24,389 nucleotides of DNA, taken from CAZRRV01 sp964602735. Its GTDB lineage: Bacteria > Bacillota > Clostridia > Oscillospirales > Acutalibacteraceae. Each line of letters opens with the position of its first letter. Within the stretch, counting starts at the first letter, position 1. The stretch covers positions 1 to 24,389 of the forward strand of contig CAZRRV010000024.1 in assembly GCA_964602735.1 (NCBI GenBank). The letters run 5' to 3'. The notes under the pieces are model-generated. The model was given only the letters and a program-made list of their open reading frames with translations, had not been told where the DNA came from and made no database searches. Shown here in pieces: positions 22,982 through 24,389 of this stretch. The translations under genes and the position numbers were made by a program.

Positions 22982-23869
22982 ATGTTCAGGTTGCTTTCCG
23001 ACGGCAGCTGTGATCTTTCACCCGAACAGCTTGACGCCGCCGGCATCGGTATAATACCTTACTATATTTCTCTTGACGGAGAAACTTACCTCAAAGAGGC
23101 GGAGGAGCTCGATGTTCACGATTTCTACCGTTTCTGTCTCGACCACCCGGATGTCTACCCGAAAACCTCGATGCCGACCGTGCAGGATTATATCGACGCG
23201 TTTGAAAAGTGCCTGAGCGCGGGATACGATGTACTTTGCTACTGCCTGACATCGAAATTTTCCGGCTCTCTTTCCTGTGCCCACACCGCCGCCGCGATAC
23301 TTGCCGGCGATTATCCCGGGCGCACGATACGGGCGGTCGATTCCACCCTTGCAACCGGTTTGCAGGGGCTGTTGCTACTGGAACTGTCCCGCTACGCGAA
23401 AGAGGGTCACGATTTAGAGGAAACATACCGCCGCGGCGAGGAGATAAAACGGAAGTCGGCGATTTTTTTTACCCTCGAAAATCTTTCCTATCTGTCGCAC
23501 GGCGGGAGGATAGGCAAACTCGTAGGGCTTGCGATGAACGGTATGCGTATGCGCCCCGTCATCCGGTTCGGCAGCGGGGAACTTTCCCCCGCGGGGATAT
23601 GTCTCGGTATGGATCGGGCTTTCGATAAAACCGTCGCTTTAATGCGACAGATCGTTATCAAGCAAAAACTCACTCCGGAAAAATACACTTTCGCTATCGG
23701 CTGGGGATGCAGCGAAGAAGAGGCGGCGCCGCTTTTTGAAAAACTCAAAAAGATGTTCCGTGAACTGTTCGGAGAACCGCCCGAATTTGTCCCGATCCAA
23801 ATCGGCGCCACCGTGGGAGTGCATATCGGCCCGCATTCCGCCGGCTGCGCCTATATCGAAAAAGCCTGA
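22982..23869 (+). CDS. DegV family fatty-acid-binding protein (FakB-like)
   Basis: A 295-residue DegV/EDD-fold protein. Signatures are SDGSCDLSPEQL at the N-terminus, KTSMPTVQDYIDAF, SKFSGSLSCA and VDSTLATGLQGLL in the fatty-acid-binding domain, LENLSYLSHGGRIGK, and the C-terminal IGATVGVHIGPHSAG. In Firmicutes such proteins hold a fatty acid for phosphorylation by FakA, which feeds exogenous or recycled fatty acids into phospholipids. No fakA gene is in the window, so the partner is elsewhere. Most genomes of this group carry several DegV paralogues with different ligand preferences, and the ligand here cannot be read. AAAGGAG lies 13 bases before the ATG, a slightly long gap. Last gene of the unit, 69 bases after metK. 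Confidence 0.93.
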   Translation: MFRLLSDGSCDLSPEQLDAAGIGIIPYYISLDGETYLKEAEELDVHDFYRFCLDHPDVYPKTSMPTVQDYIDAFEKCLSAGYDVLCYCLTSKFSGSLSCAHTAAAILAGDYPGRTIRAVDSTLATGLQGLLLLELSRYAKEGHDLEETYRRGEEIKRKSAIFFTLENLSYLSHGGRIGKLVGLAMNGMRMRPVIRFGSGELSPAGICLGMDRAFDKTVALMRQIVIKQKLTPEKYTFAIGWGCSEEEAAPLFEKLKKMFRELFGEPPEFVPIQIGATVGVHIGPHSAGCAYIEKA

Positions 23870-23896
23870 CGGCATTGCCGCCGGCTTTTTTTTTTT
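23861..23896 (+). terminator. Intrinsic terminator after the DegV gene
   Basis: AAAGCC-TGA-CGGC, ATT loop, GCCG-CC-GGCTTT forms a two-part stem followed by an unbroken run of 11 T. The 5' arm contains the stop codon of the DegV gene (23867-23869). This ends the purB-metK-DegV transcript. Confidence 0.9.
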
Positions 23897-23932
23897 GCGC
23901 GGGCAAACCCGCAACGTAACACGGCACGAAAA

Positions 23933-23957
23933 GCGCGGCGCGGGGCCGCGCCTTTTT
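23933..23957. terminator. Second GC hairpin with flanking A and T runs
   Basis: GCGCGGC and GCCGCGC pair over 7 bp around a GCGGG loop, with four A before and five T after. It can act as a back-up terminator for the plus-strand unit, or terminate minus-strand transcripts arriving from the rpsI side. Confidence 0.6.
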
Positions 23958-24199
23958 CCGGGACGCCCCGGAGCCTGCCCCCCTGTTATATCACGAATGT
24001 GCCACGACTTTGTCGCTCTTTCGCCCTGCCTACGGCTGTCACCCCCTCCCGCAATACGGTTTGCGGCGGTTAGATACCCGTCAGCCGGCTTTCTGTTGGC
24101 ATCTGTTCGGTGCGAATTGAGACAAATCGGGACAAATGCTCGATTGTAAGAAAGCAGCTCCTAAAAAGCTTGAATCGGAACTGTCGGGACTGGCATTGA

Positions 24200-24235
24200 T
24201 TGTCCCGAAAGTTGTCCCCGAAGTTGTCCCATAAA
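24200..24235. repeat. Three tandem 12-base repeats (TTGTCCCGAAAG type)
   Basis: Three adjacent 12-base units, TTGTCCCGAAAG, TTGTCCCCGAAG and TTGTCCCATAAA, decay from left to right. Further TTGTCCC or GGGACA elements lie nearby at 24129, 24252 and 24278 in both orientations. The 466-base stretch 23897-24362 holds no convincing gene. A 32-codon plus frame (24136-24234, no ribosome binding site) and a 66-codon minus frame (24070-24270) both cross the repeat. Confidence 0.7.
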
Positions 24236-24308
24236 GGCATTGTTAAGGCGGTTGTCCCCTGTAAAATCATTTTATTCGGGACAGATTACGACAAACCACA
24301 ACAAAGAG

Positions 24309-24343
24309 AAAACCCCCGAAAACGGCTTGTTTTCGGGGGTTTT
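24309..24343 (-). terminator. Perfect 15-bp terminator hairpin after rpsI
   Basis: AAAACCCCCGAAAAC and GTTTTCGGGGGTTTT pair perfectly around a GGCTT loop. The A and T ends make it bidirectional. On the minus strand it comes 19 bases after the rpsI stop codon and should end the ribosomal transcript. Confidence 0.88.
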
Positions 24344-24362
24344 AAGCATTTTAGCGGTTCTG

Positions 24363-24389
24363 TTATCTCTTGCTGAACTGCGGCGCTTT
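24363..24389 (-). CDS. rpsI: Ribosomal protein S9, C-terminal end (partial)
   Basis: The last eight codons and the TAA of a minus-strand gene that runs off the window read KAPQFSKR and stop. This is the near-invariant C-terminus of small-subunit ribosomal protein S9, whose tail reaches toward the P-site tRNA. The stop codon is followed by a strong terminator, as expected for the end of an rplM-rpsI operon. Only eight residues are visible, but the match is highly specific. Confidence 0.8.
   Translation of the reverse strand, partial: KAPQFSKR

Noticed and set aside
24136..24234. 32-codon plus frame ending in VPKVVPEVVP
   Set aside because: No ribosome binding site or promoter; the repeated residues come from the 12-base tandem repeat. 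Kept only as a note under the repeat.
1..24389. CRISPR array, tRNA genes, insertion sequences, toxin-antitoxin or phage genes
   Set aside because: Reading both strands showed no regular spaced repeats, no tRNA-like conserved arms and no transposase, integrase or structural phage motifs.

Overview
This window looks like a chromosomal segment of an anaerobic, fairly GC-rich Firmicute, probably class Clostridia. The lineage is inferred from the type-A RNase P RNA, the yeast/actinobacterial-type LeuA beside HacA-type LeuC/LeuD, the medium-form threonine dehydratase, the oxygen-labile iron-sulfur enzymes, strong Shine-Dalgarno sites and TTGACA/TATAAT-like promoters. It is mostly core metabolism. 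I see no transposase, prophage, CRISPR array, defence system or tRNA gene, and no convincing new multi-gene system.

Layout (minus strand unless noted). 9-2654: a small accessory carbohydrate block with a GH28-like beta-helix protein and an alpha/beta hydrolase. They lie behind a promoter, a frameshifted small reading frame and a perfect 19-bp inverted repeat. 2802-6510: class I fumarase alpha subunit (no beta subunit in the window), then TrkH and TrkA (potassium uptake). 6577-6955: RNase P RNA with its own promoter. 6975-18187: a ten-gene branched-chain amino-acid operon in the order leuA-leuC-leuD-leuB-ilvA-ridA-ilvB-ilvN-ilvC-ilvD, behind a near-consensus promoter and packed with overlaps or short gaps. 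18226-20084: galE followed by a DUF4203-like membrane protein, with a decayed small reading frame ahead of galE. 20196-23896 (plus strand): purB, metK and a DegV/FakB-type protein, ending in a strong terminator. 23897-24362: no convincing gene, but hairpins and a 12-nt tandem repeat. 24363-24389: the last eight codons and stop of rpsI (ribosomal protein S9), with its terminator.

How the genes work together. The leu-ilv operon covers threonine to 2-oxobutanoate (IlvA), acetolactate formation (IlvBN), isomeroreduction (IlvC), dehydration (IlvD) and the leucine branch (LeuA, LeuCD, LeuB). RidA sits next to IlvA and would remove the reactive enamine that IlvA releases. The only missing step is the transaminase (IlvE), which is not in the window. 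PurB and MetK serve purine and S-adenosylmethionine synthesis.

Points most worth a second look: a possible leaderless leader peptide with an ATA-TTA-TTA run overlapping the leuA start; the fumarase alpha subunit without its partner; three short stretches whose coding signal breaks by a -1 shift; a large hairpin between ilvC and ilvD; and the repeat-bearing region beside rpsI.
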